Source of the DNA: Liopterus haemorrhoidalis | Taxonomy: Eukaryota > Arthropoda > Insecta > Coleoptera > Dytiscidae | Reading direction: 5' to 3' | DNA: 64,000 nucleotides | NCBI GenBank assembly: GCA_963971575.1 | Contig: OZ020617.1 | Location: forward strand, 19,739,403 to 19,803,402 | Shown here: in pieces, positions 1 through 11,444 of the stretch | How positions within the stretch are numbered: position 1 is the first letter of the stretch | How the letters are laid out: every line of letters starts with the position of its first letter | Notes under the pieces: model-generated | Database searches by the model: none | What the model was told of the DNA's origin: nothing | What the model saw: the letters and a program-made list of their open reading frames with translations, nothing else | Made by a program: the position numbers and the translations under genes

Positions 1-1202
1 CCTGACAAGTTCGAGTAAGAAGTAACGAGAGAAAATCCTAAGAGTTTTTCAGTGACGGTTGAATCTAGTACTTCTCGGGAATACCCATACGTGGCTAACG
101 ACCTTAAAACTGTAGTATATACAAATAAGTAGCAAAATATATTATTTTGACAATTGGCGAAATCCGTGGAACTTTTTTTTGCCATGCTCTGGGTAATTAA
201 CAATATTTGAAATAGCGAAGCTTTTCTCAATATAGAGAAATAAATTCCAGAGGAAGCATATTAAAAATATAATGCCAGCGCAAGTTGTTATCAGCATCTC
301 CTGATGTGCAACAATAGTTATGTAATATTAAAAACGTGTGACAATTGCTGTGAATATTGTAAATTTTGTTATAAACGTTATATTTTAATTTGACAGTTCT
401 CAGAAATGTTTCTTGACAGTATACAACTGCAAAACATTATCTGAATTTCAAGTCTCTAGGGTCATTTACTATTAATTCCAAATCACATTTCGCTTGTTAG
501 AGTTACAAAGAGTTGAACAGTTTGTTCGTGTAGGTTGGAATTAAATTGAATAATATTCTCCCATTGGGAGAGTTTTGTTTCTGAATTTAATTTGAAAATG
601 GCAACGGACATTGCGACAGAATTATGAAGTTCTCGTGAAATGATTCCAGAAACCTTAGAGTTATTAGTCAACTCAACTCAAATATTTGTTCATAAACTTT
701 AATTTGTAAGTAACTTCACAATGAACATTTTCCCTTCACATTCATCTTCGTATTATTTAATGTTTTGTTAGGTTAGTTTAATATCATAGAGATGTAAAAC
801 TATAGAGTAAGCATGTCAAGGTGAAACTTAATTGATGTGAATTAAGGTTAATATTTGACTAAGACATTGAGGTAAGGATATTGATTGTGCAAAGTGAGCT
901 TGAATTTCATGTTATTTATTTGCAAATCCTGGCTGAGAAATTAGGTTAGAGAAATACACCAAGCGACATTTAGCTTGTTCCATTCACTTACTAAGACACA
1001 GTATTAAACTGTTTGCTCTGCGATTGGTAACTGAAGGTTCATTGGTTCGCTTGGTTCTCTGTAACCTTCTCAAGCTATGTTCAGATAGTACGTAATGTTG
1101 CTTGTTTGTGGTAAAATTGTTTCACTAAAACTAAAAAACAAAGTATTAAAGGAAATTATATTTCGTAAATCATCGTTTTGTTATAAATAAAAAACAATTT
1201 AA
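1..1202. other. unassigned AT-rich DNA
   Basis: No ORF with recognisable protein character, no terminal repeats and no RNA gene were seen. The short ORFs here have no domain-like pattern. Confidence 0.6.
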
Positions 1203-1483
1203 GGACGTTTCGAGTTTATTCTTTCTACGCATCTTCAACCCGCAATATGTTTTCACATATTCAAAATGCAGGAATCGCACAAAGACGTCATCAACAGCAA
1301 CTCAAGATATTTTTTGGTTGTCAGATGTTCAAATTTGTAATAATCGAAGATATTTTCAAATTTTTAGGGGTTAATGTCTTAGTCTGAGACTAACAACTAA
1401 AAAACCGTTCGTGTATTTTGAATATGTGATAACTGTATATCACGAACTAAAGGTGTGTTGGGTGAATAAACGCGAAACGCCCC
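1203..1483. repeat. inverted repeat with Penelope-like end motifs
   Basis: Two ~75-bp arms face each other, 1203-1274 and 1408-1483. Read on the minus strand, the left arm has CATTTTGAATATGTG, then GAATAAACTCGAAACGTCC; the right arm on the plus strand has TATTTTGAATATGTG, then GAATAAACGCGAAACGCCC. The GAAACGTC ending after a TGAAGA-type motif (minus strand) resembles the terminal repeats of Penelope-like retroelements, which often contain hammerhead ribozymes. Here the ribozyme helices are not intact. The inverted pair is seen directly; the family assignment is inference. Confidence 0.4.
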
Positions 1484-2653
1484 TGAATATTGTTTTATGT
1501 ACAACTTCATTTTATTTCAAATGAATGTTATTGTGCTACTTCGACTACTCAAATATTACTGTGGTCAGTGTTCCTTCTAAATTAATAATGTGTACAAAGA
1601 TATTATAAAAATCATAATTGTTACTCACCTCTTTTTACATCAGACCGACTTTTTTCATGGTGGATCTTCGTTTTGTGTACGTCTGTTACGCATTCGGATT
1701 TTCTGATCTTAATCTTGATTATGGGTGCCATAGCTTTCCACATTGGTACCTATTTGTCGTCATTTTATGTATTCTACAAGACCACAATAACAGGTCTGTT
1801 CGTGGACGCAAGTGCAAAGTTTATAAGAATGCGTTAAAATATCTCGTTGGAAATGACTTTATGAATAAACCTAATAATAAAATATTATTTAATATTTAGT
1901 ATGGCACAATACTTAGTTATCAGAGATTTTCAGGTCGCGAATAGCTCTCTCAACCTATCGAATAGTTTTTACCGTAACCCAAACCGCTGTTTTTACGTGT
2001 CCTATGAAGCAAGCCCTATATTCCCGATTACTTATTCAAAGACACAGGTACTCATTTATGGGAAGGCTAAGAGGGCATCTTCTAACGGTTAAGAATTTTC
2101 TGTAAAAATTGTTTGGCCGTACTCGGTATCGACATCCACACTTATAAAGCCAGTGAATTGACCACAACGGTACTGCAACCAAAATAATAATAAAAACAAT
2201 TAGTATAAATATCAATTACGTCAATTTGTACGATGCCACAGTAAAATAAATAGAATAAAATACGCGCTGTATGTGCCTGATAGACACGACTACATTTTTG
2301 CGACCTTTTCTTTCTTTACCCGTAGATTCAGCTCAAATCACGTAATAACACATCTTTTAAAATTGTTCACACTCATAAAATCAGTTGAAAATTGAGTGCA
2401 ATGAGGGAACCAAACTGAACATAAGTATTAAGTACATGAATATTACTACAGATGGCTCTGCGGTTTTCTTCTGTCTGAAACCTCAAAAGACATCATTACA
2501 TACATTACTGCATACGAAATCATTTGATATTTTTACGGTTCACAACTTGTCGTATCCTGTTTGATGTCCATGTCAACATCTGAAGAAAAATAGCTAGTAA
2601 TTTGTTTCAATATAAACATTTAAACTAGGACAAATATAAATTGGGAATGTGAT
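1484..2653. other. unassigned DNA
   Basis: Two short ORFs (1618-1899 and 1901-2092, plus) have no recognisable motif and look like chance. Nothing else seen. Confidence 0.5.
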
Positions 2654-2656
2654 TTA

Positions 2657-4385
2657 GGGCCGCTTTTGCAATCGTTGGATAAAGCTCGGATAACGCTATT
2701 CCCGGTATAAAGTCAAAAAATCGCTTTTACAATGCTTGGATAAAGCTCGGATAGGATAAACTTCGGAATAAACACCAGGATATCTTATCCGGCCAACAAC
2801 ACTTCAGATAAAGGGCAGTATACGTTAATCCCTATACTCCTATTGGTGAATAAGTATTTGTTACCCAGCAACGGTAAAAAATAAATAAATTGACATATGA
2901 TAAATGTCACATTATAACGTTTTATTTGATTTTTTATTACAATTATATAATTGCGGTTGCAGCAGTGTAGTGGCTAGCTTACTTGCTTTGAAAGTATAGA
3001 ATCACGAGATCGACCTAATATGGACAAAAAGATTAAAAAAAAAAAACTTGGTTGTTGCAACCATATACAGTCTGTTCCAAAAGGTTAAGTGGAACTAAAT
3101 TTTGCAATCTAGTTACTTTCATCGTTTAAATCGTGCTTTTCGACCGTTTTGTTTAAGCTTTGTAAATCATACTTACAATACACATTTTTTGTTAAGGTTA
3201 ATATCATTTTAAATTGTCATTTTCTTTATATTTTGATTTTTTGTGTCATTCTTAATACAAATTTCCCATTTATTAATTTTTTTGTCATTAAAATACATTA
3301 AAAAAATAATTTAATTTTGACATAGGTCATTCGTTTCCATGGTTTCATTGTTGAAATTTTAAATTTTGACATTGCAACGTGAAAAATGAAATAACCCAAG
3401 CAAGGTCCCTTGTCGTGACAACCTAAAAGAACGAAATTCCCATTTAGTTCCGCCTAAGCGTTTGAAACAGACTGTAGGCTCAGATTCTTTACAATGAGTG
3501 CATGTATATTTGAATTAATTTTTGGAAATATGGGGCATGCTTCACAGGGCACGGTGGTCTCGGCTACTGTAAAAAGTAATCGTTAGCTCATGTCAGAGGA
3601 CGCTAGTTGCGACCTGAAAATCTTGAAAACCTAGGTTGTTATTTATTTATATATTTTTCAAAAAGCGAACTGGTTGTTAATGTTGGTGTGCAGTGAAAAA
3701 ATACTCCTGTTACTAGCCAGTGAAATTTTCCTTCTGAAAGAACTGGTTGTTGCAATTTTGGCAGTCCACAACAGTACATAATATGTATAGGTTTAATCTG
3801 ATTACTCGCGTTTTTTTTTGTCCACCGTTTGTTAGTGGAACGTAAGGTCCGCGGTGACAAGGGATTACAGTACATAAATATGAACCACAATCAGAGCCTC
3901 CGCGTGCGGTTGTACATAGTCTGCACCGCACACGAGCGGCTTATCAAAGGGACTACATTTGGTATAAATTCTAGTAGAATTCTACTAGTAGAGGATCTTA
4001 TGAAAATTTACAGATGGGCGGTATTTGGGCTCGATTTTATTAGAGAGCGGTTTATGTATATTTGCACACGAGATACTGACACTAACAAGACAGATGTAGC
4101 ACAATAAATGAATTATATGAGTCGAATATTTCGACATCTCCCAATATTTCCCCAAACATGCTCAAAGATATTGTTAATAGTAATGTCAATTTAAAATATG
4201 ACTTTTCTAAAATGTCAGTTTATATGTCAAACAATACCAACTTTATTTTATTTACAATAAAACCATGGATAACTATCCGAGGATAAAAAATGCATTGTAA
4301 AAGCGAACGTTGGAATAAACATAGGAATAAACTTATACCTCAGATAGTTATACAGCTACTTATCTGAGGTTTGTAAAAGCGGCCT
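2657..4385. mobile_element. PIF/Harbinger-like TIR element without transposase
   Basis: The ends are inverted copies beginning (A/G)GGCCGCTTTT(A/G)CAA, flanked by TTA at 2654-2656 and 4386-4388, a 3-bp TSD of the kind PIF/Harbinger elements make. Subterminal motifs are repeated inside each end: CGCTTTTRCAAT followed by TTGGATAAAGCTCGGATA occurs twice on the left (about 2661-2694 and 2721-2754), and related TGTAAAAGCG motifs occur twice on the right. No transposase or Myb-like ORF is visible in 1.7 kb, so it is non-autonomous. It carries a nested MITE at 3068-3474. Confidence 0.6.
3068..3474. mobile_element. nested Tc1/mariner-type MITE (family copy 1)
   Basis: Ends are inverted (CAGTCTGTTCCAAAAGG on the left; the right end reads ...TTTGAAACAGACTG) and flanked by TA at 3066-3067 and 3475-3476. 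The subterminal segment TTTGCAATCTAGTTACTTTC and the right subterminal TTTAGTTCCGCCTAA recur at 61838-62413, and related sequence recurs at 35616-36010. No coding capacity. It sits inside the TTA-flanked element, so it is younger than that element. Confidence 0.65.
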
Positions 4386-4545
4386 TTACTGTTGTTTTAC
4401 TATCCTCCATCTTTAAACTGATACTTAAACTGACATCACAAAATTCAAATCATATTTCATTCCTTTGTACTTCAGTGTATGCTAAATTTACCCAAACTTT
4501 TACGTATCTGTATAAAAATAAAGTTCAAAAATCATCTAAATGAAC

Positions 4546-4681
4546 CAGTGGCGTACGCATGATGGGGCAACGAGGGGGATATGAAGTGACTTTGAAGACG
4601 GGAAAGGAACGTGTGTATGTGTATATTGTTATTAAAAAGAGTCTAATGAGTCATTTAACGTCCCCTGAAGTTCGCCACTAG
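4546..4681. mobile_element. short TIR repeat, possible MITE
   Basis: The left end reads CAGTGGCGTACGCATGATGGGG-like and the right end, reversed, reads CTAGTGGCGAACTTCAGGGG-like, giving ~20-bp imperfect TIRs of the CAGTGGCG hAT type. A clean 8-bp TSD is not visible, so the boundaries are approximate. Confidence 0.35.
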
Positions 4682-6140
4682 AACCAAATAATATGCCTTG
4701 ACAGATTAAAAAAGTCTTAATCCAAATGCTGCCTCTATAGTTTTACGACTTTATAAATATGCATATGTATTTTTTGCAGTATTTTTTATAACTTTCAAAA
4801 TTAATTAAGACCTATAGAAGTAGTAGGTTTGTAGGAAGAGTTGTTTGTATTAGAAAATATGATAAACGAACTTATTTTCCACTCAACGAAACGAAATGAA
4901 ATCGTGATTTAGCATGGCTGAATATTATTGTTGAATGTGTGAAAGATTTTCAAATCAAGTCACGTTTCTTTGAATGGAAACTTGTTACTGAAGAATCAGT
5001 AATTTTAAGTTATTATTTAAAAGAATTTTTTTGGCAAAATATAAATGTGTATTTTCCAACATTTGCTTCTATAGACATATCCCAGATAGTAAATAGTATG
5101 TACATTTTTATAGCATTAAGGTGTATCCTTACAAAAAGGGACTCTATTACAAACACTAATTTATACGTCTTCAAGATTTTGTAAGAATACACAAGATATG
5201 TTGCCAAATTAGTTGATAGATTAATGATTATTATAAAATAAATAAAATTTTAAAGTTAGCAATGCCAGAGATTTAAACATTTTAAATGTGAATAAGATGG
5301 TGTAGTACTTTGTGTAATTATTAAAAAAGTGTTAAAATGTAATTTTTAAATAAGAACAGCACGACTCGGTTATCTAAACATTTCGCTAAATACGTCATTG
5401 TTTAGAATAGAAAGATGCACAAATATGTTACATATAAATATTTATATCATGTGTTATATCCGTTACTGACAATTTTGCTTTCACCACATGTTCACAAAAA
5501 CATTTGAAAAATCAACTTGTTTTGAACAGGTGGAAATACCGCTAAGGATATGTAATGATACAAAAATTTTAATTTGACATTTATACATATAGCCTTATAG
5601 GATTATTCTGAAGGGATTTATTCATTTTACCGTAGCTGTAATGTGGACGATGCTCTAGATGCTTACATGTTAAGGGATAGGACATTTTATAACCTTGAAG
5701 GGCTTACAGCCAGTGTAAGTTAACATATTGTGCTCAGAATAACTCTATAATTATAGTCTTGTATAGCGAAGTATTCAACATAATGGGTTTCGCTAGAACA
5801 GGGTTTATAATTTTTGACAAATTTATTAATAAGTTACTATACTGCATTATTTATTTTACGGCTTTACTAAAACATTACCGCAATGGTTAAGTATTATTTA
5901 TAATTTCAACATTCAAAATGTATTTAATTCAGACGTAGATGGTATAAATAATGGATATAACATGCTATATTCCTTTACATACATAAAAAATGTCCTCAAC
6001 CGTATAGAAAGATAGAGATATTTTTTATATCATCAAGAGCCGGATATGATATTGCGCAGGCGTTACTATGGATTTGTAGATATTTGAATTATTTTGAAGT
6101 TCCAATAATTCCATCTTTTCTTTTAGATTTTATGAAATAT
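4682..6140. other. unassigned AT-rich DNA
   Basis: The short ORFs on both strands (4939-5184 plus; 5013-5207 minus) overlap each other and carry no motif. Nothing supportable seen. Confidence 0.5.
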
Positions 6141-6652
6141 TAGGCGTTTACGTTTCGTTAGTCAGATCAATCCGAGCGATCCAAGTGCTCCCGATCCGTT
6201 TGTAAAGACAGTTGAAGCGTACATATTAGTTTATTTTTAGTCAATCTGATTGATCTGCCAAAGCACTCCGAGCGTTTCCAAGCAATCCGATGATCTGGCA
6301 GGATTGCTGGGATTAATGGATTGCTGGTGGTGGTGATTAGCGCGGGTAAATTGAATCTTACAGCCAATTGGAATGTGTTGAAAACATGACTTAACAAAAT
6401 AAATGCTATTTGTAATAGAATTATCTTATTGGTAATAAACTCATATTTATAAAACAAAACGCTGTAGCAGTTGTAATCAACGACAGTAATTTGACAGTTG
6501 CATTTAGCGCCACCGTCATCAGGCGTCATTACTTAACTTCAGATATATATTGCTTACGAAAATGTTAACAAAATCCGAGCAATCCGACTAATCTTGTGAC
6601 GTCACCAGATCAATCTGAGCAATTTTGTAGATTGACTAAACGTAAACGCCTA
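6141..6652. mobile_element. MITE with TAGGCGTTTACGTTT ends
   Basis: The termini are inverted copies of TAGGCGTTTACGTTT followed by (C)GTTAGTC / AGTCAATC, spanning 512 bp. The outermost TA may be a TSD. The interior has many scattered variants of AATCCGAG / GATCAATC motifs on both sides, so the subterminal regions are reiterated. A 120-codon minus-strand ORF (6167-6529) lies inside but is made of these repeats and has no protein-like motif, so I do not call it a gene. Confidence 0.6.
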
Positions 6653-8391
6653 CTATAATTATATTTCTTTAATTTCTAAAACACAGACACGAAAAATAAA
6701 TTGTATACAATTCCAAATGACGTATTGTAATAAAAGAGCGGTTAATGATTACCTACGAGTGGTGTAAGATGGAAGTTATAAAATGGCAGGTATAAATTTG
6801 GCGTATGCCTATTTTAACATCCACCTCTTGTTGAGACAGAAGTGTTGCTCCATCTCAAACAACGATCAGGGACACTTTTGAAAGACGTTGTTTTATCCAA
6901 TACTTATACTATCTATGAATTCGGAACAAGTTTCATCAAAGTTGGCCAGGAAAAAAATGCTCTCTTGCCAAAGGTAGTTGCAATTCTGCAACATGCAGTA
7001 TATATCTTTTTCTTCCTTGACTCTGTTTGATGATAGTTGGTTTGAATCACGACATGTTACAGCATACGTTACATCAATGCATATTTTATTATTATAATGA
7101 TATAGGACAGGTTTAGACAGATTAGTCAAAACAGTTTACAGAAAATAAATTCTTGGTTCAGCTTGCTTTTTCAATGAATAGATATGATAGTCAAAAAGTA
7201 AATTTGTTTGAAGCAAGGGAAGGCAAGAGACAGCATACTCAAAGTTGAAACACGATCTTTTGTTTTATTACGACTCATTTTATTCTGCGACTGCGCGGGC
7301 CATTCTTACGGCCAAGAGCACGGAACTCTACTTTGTTTTTTTATTTTCAGTTTTAGTACCATTTTTACCTTATGTTACCACAGAATCTTACAGTGTAAAT
7401 GGAACTAGATACGAAAAAACGATTTCGTCGTCAAACATGTCACCAACAAAAGCCAAGAGAAGTGAGTTGTATCAAGCAAGAAGAGCAGCAATGTTCTATT
7501 GATTGAAACAAAAACATTTTAGAGGCAGACGAAACTGAATGAAGTAAAAACGTTTTGTTCATCTTTTGTTTCGAGTCGAAATGAAATTTTTTGAAGCAAA
7601 AACGTTTTTTCTTCAAGGTTAAGCGTTTTTGTTTCAAACTGTTTAACTAATTTGTGTACACCCGGCCTTAAAACGTGACAGTCAGAGCATGGCAATTTTT
7701 GAAAACCTGCTAATGTAAGGTATTGCAATATATTCTTTTAATCGAATTAAACGTTGCAAATATCCAACGAAATATAGTTTTTTGTTATATCTGCATCTTT
7801 TGCAATGTTGTCCTTCTGTCGTAGTAACTTCTTCTATAATGTTTCTTCTATGTAATGTTGTTTATTAATTATCTATTCTTTGTTGTATAATATTTATAAA
7901 TATTATTATATTACGAAAGTTATGGAAAAAACTGTATTCATGTAATTAATAATAATAGAGTATTGAAAAATATTAAATTTTGTTATAAGTTCATTTTTAA
8001 TTTGCCCTTAAAGTGGTAATAGATGCTCCACAGTGCTATTACTAGATGTACTATATATTATTGAGTTAATATGTAATGCAATGATACCCTGTCACTATTT
8101 TAACAACAGTAAGTTCAACTAAAGAAATTTAATTTGTTGTTACACAGTAAAAGTTATCCAGACTGCTCGAGGACAGGGTTGATCCGGATTTCGGGATTTT
8201 CCTGATTAGTAGGAAATATTTTTAAATTTCAAATTTGATATTTAAAAGGTTTATTTGAGATTTGATAGTTTAATAGAAAAATATAATCGTTACTTGAAGA
8301 TGTAATCATAAAAATTTTCAACAAAAAATAGAGCGTGTAGTGCCTAAATCAAATTTGAATAAGAATAATATAAAAGAAGATACAATATATA
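6653..8391. other. unassigned DNA
   Basis: Several short overlapping ORFs on both strands (6842-7030, 7208-7502, 7440-7728) show no domain pattern. No paired termini found. Confidence 0.5.
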
Positions 8392-9227
8392 TTAGGTCGT
8401 TACGGATGACATTTGTAGAAAAAAAGGCAAAGTTGGTTGATAACTTACAAATATAAGGAATTATTTTATTCATCAAAGTATGCACCCATATTATTTATAC
8501 ACTTTTGCCATTTAAGCGGCAGGTTGTTCAGGCTGGTGGTATAAAACCCTAGCGGACGAGAGTCAATGAATTCCTGGAAGGCCAGTTTTACAGCATTGTC
8601 GGAATTAAACTATTTTCCTATTAAAAAGTTGTACAAATTGCGGAACAAGTAGTAGTCAGTGGGGGCTAGGTCTGGTGAGTATGGAGGATGATGAAGAAGT
8701 TCCAACTCCAATTCCTGTAGTTTTGCTACAGTCATATGTGCAGTGTGTGGTCTAGCATTATCATACCTTAAGGTAGGAGTCGATCTGTTGACCAATCTAA
8801 TTTATAGGCAATCAATTTCATCCAGTTGGTTGCAGTATATTTCTGCTGTGTTCGATGAGCCAGGTTTTTGTTTTTAAGTTACCTGTACGAAATTTGGCGA
8901 ACCAATTTGATATTGTCTGCTGCGTAGTAAAACTAGAGCCAAATACACTATTAATATTTCGCGCGGACTGCGATGCCGTAGTTCCACTTAAGAACTCATA
9001 CTTCATATTAATGCGAATTTCCGACCGTTCCATTTTCAACAAAATTAATTTAAAAAAAGTTTTTGATATGTTTTAGAGCATACAATGATTTCTTTATACA
9101 CACGAAATGTGTAACTTTCCAACAAAAAAAAAAAAAAAAGAACGGTAAAATATTAAGCCAATGTCAAATAATAAGCTGTTAAAGTTGGCAATATTATTTA
9201 CAACAAATTTCATCCTTGACGACCTGA
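8392..9227 (-). mobile_element. mariner element with internal deletion
   Basis: The TIRs read TTAGGTCGTTACGGATGACATTT-like on the left and, reversed, TCAGGTCGTCAAGGATGAAATTT-like on the right. TA lies on both sides (8390-8391 and 9228-9229), the canonical Tc1/mariner TSD. At 836 bp it is about 450 bp shorter than a full mariner (~1.3 kb), and the missing part is the middle of the transposase. Confidence 0.8.
8610..9042 (-). pseudogene. mariner transposase, internally deleted
   Basis: The minus strand starts with a mariner N-terminal helix-turn-helix region (MERSEIRINMKYEFLSG..., with the SNWFAKFRTG motif typical of the second HTH), then jumps to the C-terminal half of the catalytic domain. 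That half keeps the second-aspartate motif YDNARPHTA and the third-aspartate motif YSPDLAPTDYYLF. The first catalytic aspartate block (GDEKW-type) and the WVPHxL linker are absent, so the protein cannot be an active transposase. A frame change separates the two parts (9042-8818 and 8795-8610). Family assignment is secure from the motifs. Confidence 0.8.
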
Positions 9228-9925
9228 TAATTTATTAATGAAATATTTTCATATAAAATGTAAATTTCCAACACACGAGCATCCATTTCTGCAATTTCTT
9301 TTGCATAAACTGTAGTGCTTGTGGATGAAATACTTGCAGTCCTCTCAAATCTTAAAATTAAATATTTTAAGATTTGAAAATATCTGGATTGTCGGGTGTT
9401 CTGAATATTCGGACTTTTACTGTATTACAAAAATTAGATATTGTCTTACGTAAGCTATTTTAAAAAACTTTTGGCATATTACGTAGTGACACCTGTTTGT
9501 CTAGTTTGTTTTGAGCATCTTACCTTTGTAAGTAAACAACTACATTACTCAGGCGGCCGGACAAAAACAAGTCAAAAAAAAAATAATGTGAAGTATTAAT
9601 TTTCCCACTTATCAAAGAATTCGTACATATTTAGTTAAAGAAAGAAGCTAAGCTGAGAGAAATCTGGATGTCTAGGACAATATTTTTTTCTATGATCACA
9701 TCAAAATCAACAGTTTTTTGATCAAGACTTTTATTCGTTAGTTTCACTTCTATAAGAGTTTTCATTTAATATCCTACAACACATTTAAACAAAATGCAGA
9801 AATATCGTCAAAAAAACTTTTTAAATCACTGAATTTTATTTAAAAATTATCCATTTAAATATAAGAATCGTATTTCTAATTATTAACAATTTGTTATTTG
9901 ATTTATACAAAATATTTCTCTACTA
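9228..9925. other. unassigned AT-rich DNA
   Basis: No ORF above chance and no paired termini. An A-run at about 9125-9139 sits inside the right end of the neighbouring mariner. Confidence 0.5.
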
Positions 9926-10252
9926 TAGTCCGTTCAAAGGTGAGAATGCAGTATTGCTCTTATGGCAAATGGGAGCGGTGTTGCCAAATGTTGTATAAGT
10001 GTCAAATGTGTCAATTATAATAATATGAGAAACTCAATGATGATTTACAAAAATCAACTCTTATAAAACTTAAAATAACACTTAACAAAAAGAAATGACC
10101 ATTTGTAGAATACTGCGTCTTCACAGATCAGCGCGTTTTAGAACTGGCAACGTCGACAAGCAAGAAAAGGATATCGTCATTGTGTAAACCCATTAAAGAG
10201 TATGAAAAAGAACTACTCCATATGTTCTGTACTGCATACTCACCTTTGAACG

Positions 10253-10257
<5 letters not shown>
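9926..10257. mobile_element. MITE with TAGTCCGTTCAAAGGTGAG ends
   Basis: The ends are nearly perfect inverted copies of TAGTCCGTTCAAAGGTGAG, continuing to a GCAGTA/TACTGC pair. TA flanks both sides (9924-9925 and 10258-10259), consistent with a Tc1/mariner-type MITE of 332 bp. The right TSD merges into a TA microsatellite. No coding capacity. Confidence 0.75.

Positions 10258-10288
<31 letters not shown>
10256..10288. repeat. (TA)n microsatellite
   Basis: An uninterrupted TA run of 33 bases, starting at the right TSD of the adjacent MITE. It may have expanded from the TA target. Confidence 0.95.
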
Positions 10289-10291
<3 letters not shown>

Positions 10292-10693
10292 TTATTCCAT
10301 TTCCATATCTTAAAAATTCAGATAATACATTCATATGTATTGCACAGATTTGCAGATTTTGTATCTGTCAAATGAATTATGTGGTATTAAAAGAGACGCT
10401 TAATTCGCTTTCAATATAAGACACATCGGATACCAAATTTTCGTAGCGTCATAAGCTCGAGTAGCAGCCCAAAACCACAGTATAAACAGTATGTCGGCTC
10501 CTTTTATGTTGGTGGTAATTTTGGAACTCACGCGTTGTGCTGCACGCACGGTAATGACAATTTCTAATGGTTTATTATCGTTAGACGCAAGTGCAGAGTA
10601 GTTTTAACACATTCTACCACGTCTTCTTCAAACATGTCTTGAGCTTACGTGAGAAGATAATAAATACGTTGGAAATGACTGCAAACAAACTTA
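10289..10693. other. unassigned DNA
   Basis: No supportable gene or repeat seen in this stretch. Confidence 0.5.
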
Positions 10694-10921
10694 AGGTGCG
10701 TTCGGCATAAGTTAATAATCTACACATTCTGCATAATTTACACATGAAAAATTTGGCATAAAGTTTTGTGTGCTCTCTGCTGCACGAAGATAGTTCGGCA
10801 AATATCGTGCAGTACAGTTTGTGTTGCACAATCGTCACAAGTTTAGATCGTGCGGCAATCTGTGCAATAGTGTTTTGTCGCGGTAAAAATATAAGTAAAA
10901 ATATTATTTCTACAAAACAAT

Positions 10922-11065
10922 ATGAGTGAAAATAATGAAGATACCATTGTTCATGCCTGCAGTATTTGTAAAATAAATAGTACAGACATGAACCTCATGA
11001 TGGAACTTGTAAATTCATTCAAAAAGACTCACAAATTTCTGGATGCAAGCGGAAATGTACTTTAA
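10922..11065 (+). CDS. 47-codon ORF inside TIR element, unrecognised
   Basis: The ATG at 10922 opens a 47-codon acidic ORF (MSENNEDTIVHACSICK...) with a CxxC pair near its start and a stop at 11063-11065. The reading frame and codon choice look protein-like rather than random, but I do not recognise the family. It could be the first coding segment of an accessory protein of the surrounding transposon, with the remainder deleted. It overlaps the end of the minus-strand ORF by four bases. Confidence 0.25.
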   Translation: MSENNEDTIVHACSICKINSTDMNLMMELVNSFKKTHKFLDASGNVL

Positions 11066-11301
11066 ATTGATTTGTAGTCATGTTTGGAACAGTACTCTCT
11101 GGCATATTCAAACACTTTTTCCAAAATTTTTTCTGGTTTGGAAAATTCTTCTGAAATGTATTCCTCATTAATTAAAATTTCTTTTATATTAATTAAAATC
11201 ATCCCAAAACCTTCATGCGTCATTTTTATATTATCGTACAAAATAAGTATCAGGAGACAGACTTCATGTACAAACACAGAATATTTATTTATTAAAAACA
11301 A
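11062..11301 (-). CDS. 79-codon ORF inside TIR element, unrecognised
   Basis: This minus-strand ORF has a hydrophobic first half and a charged helical second half (residues about 40-79, rich in E and K, with EEYISEEFSKPEKILEKV). The charged part looks like real coding sequence. It lies wholly within the AGGTGCGTTCGGCATAA-bounded element, so it is probably a relic of the element's own gene. I cannot assign a function. Confidence 0.25.
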   Translation of the reverse strand: MFLINKYSVFVHEVCLLILILYDNIKMTHEGFGMILINIKEILINEEYISEEFSKPEKILEKVFEYAREYCSKHDYKSI

Positions 11302-11444
11302 AAAGGTTAGAATAACAAGAATAACTCCACAATCTGAAAGAAAGCGTTCGTCTTTGACTTTGTTACACAGTATGCACAGTGGTCACGTGACAAAAAACTT
11401 GCACAACACAGAGTTAACACTGCACAGTTATGCCGAACGCACCT

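Larger units (their letters stand above)
10694..11444. mobile_element. TIR element with AGGTGCGTTCGGCATAA ends
   Basis: Perfect 17-bp inverted ends (AGGTGCGTTCGGCATAA) bound about 751 bp. Similar short GC-containing ends occur in PIF/Harbinger elements, but no TWA-type TSD is visible, so the superfamily is open. It contains one small ORF on each strand, converging at about 11062-11065. Confidence 0.55.

Noticed and set aside
6167..6529. 120-codon minus-strand ORF as a gene
   Set aside because: It lies within a MITE and is composed of the element's reiterated motifs.
10256..10288. TA run as part of a coding ORF (10128-10334, minus)
   Set aside because: The ORF's repeated Tyr-Ile residues are simply the microsatellite.
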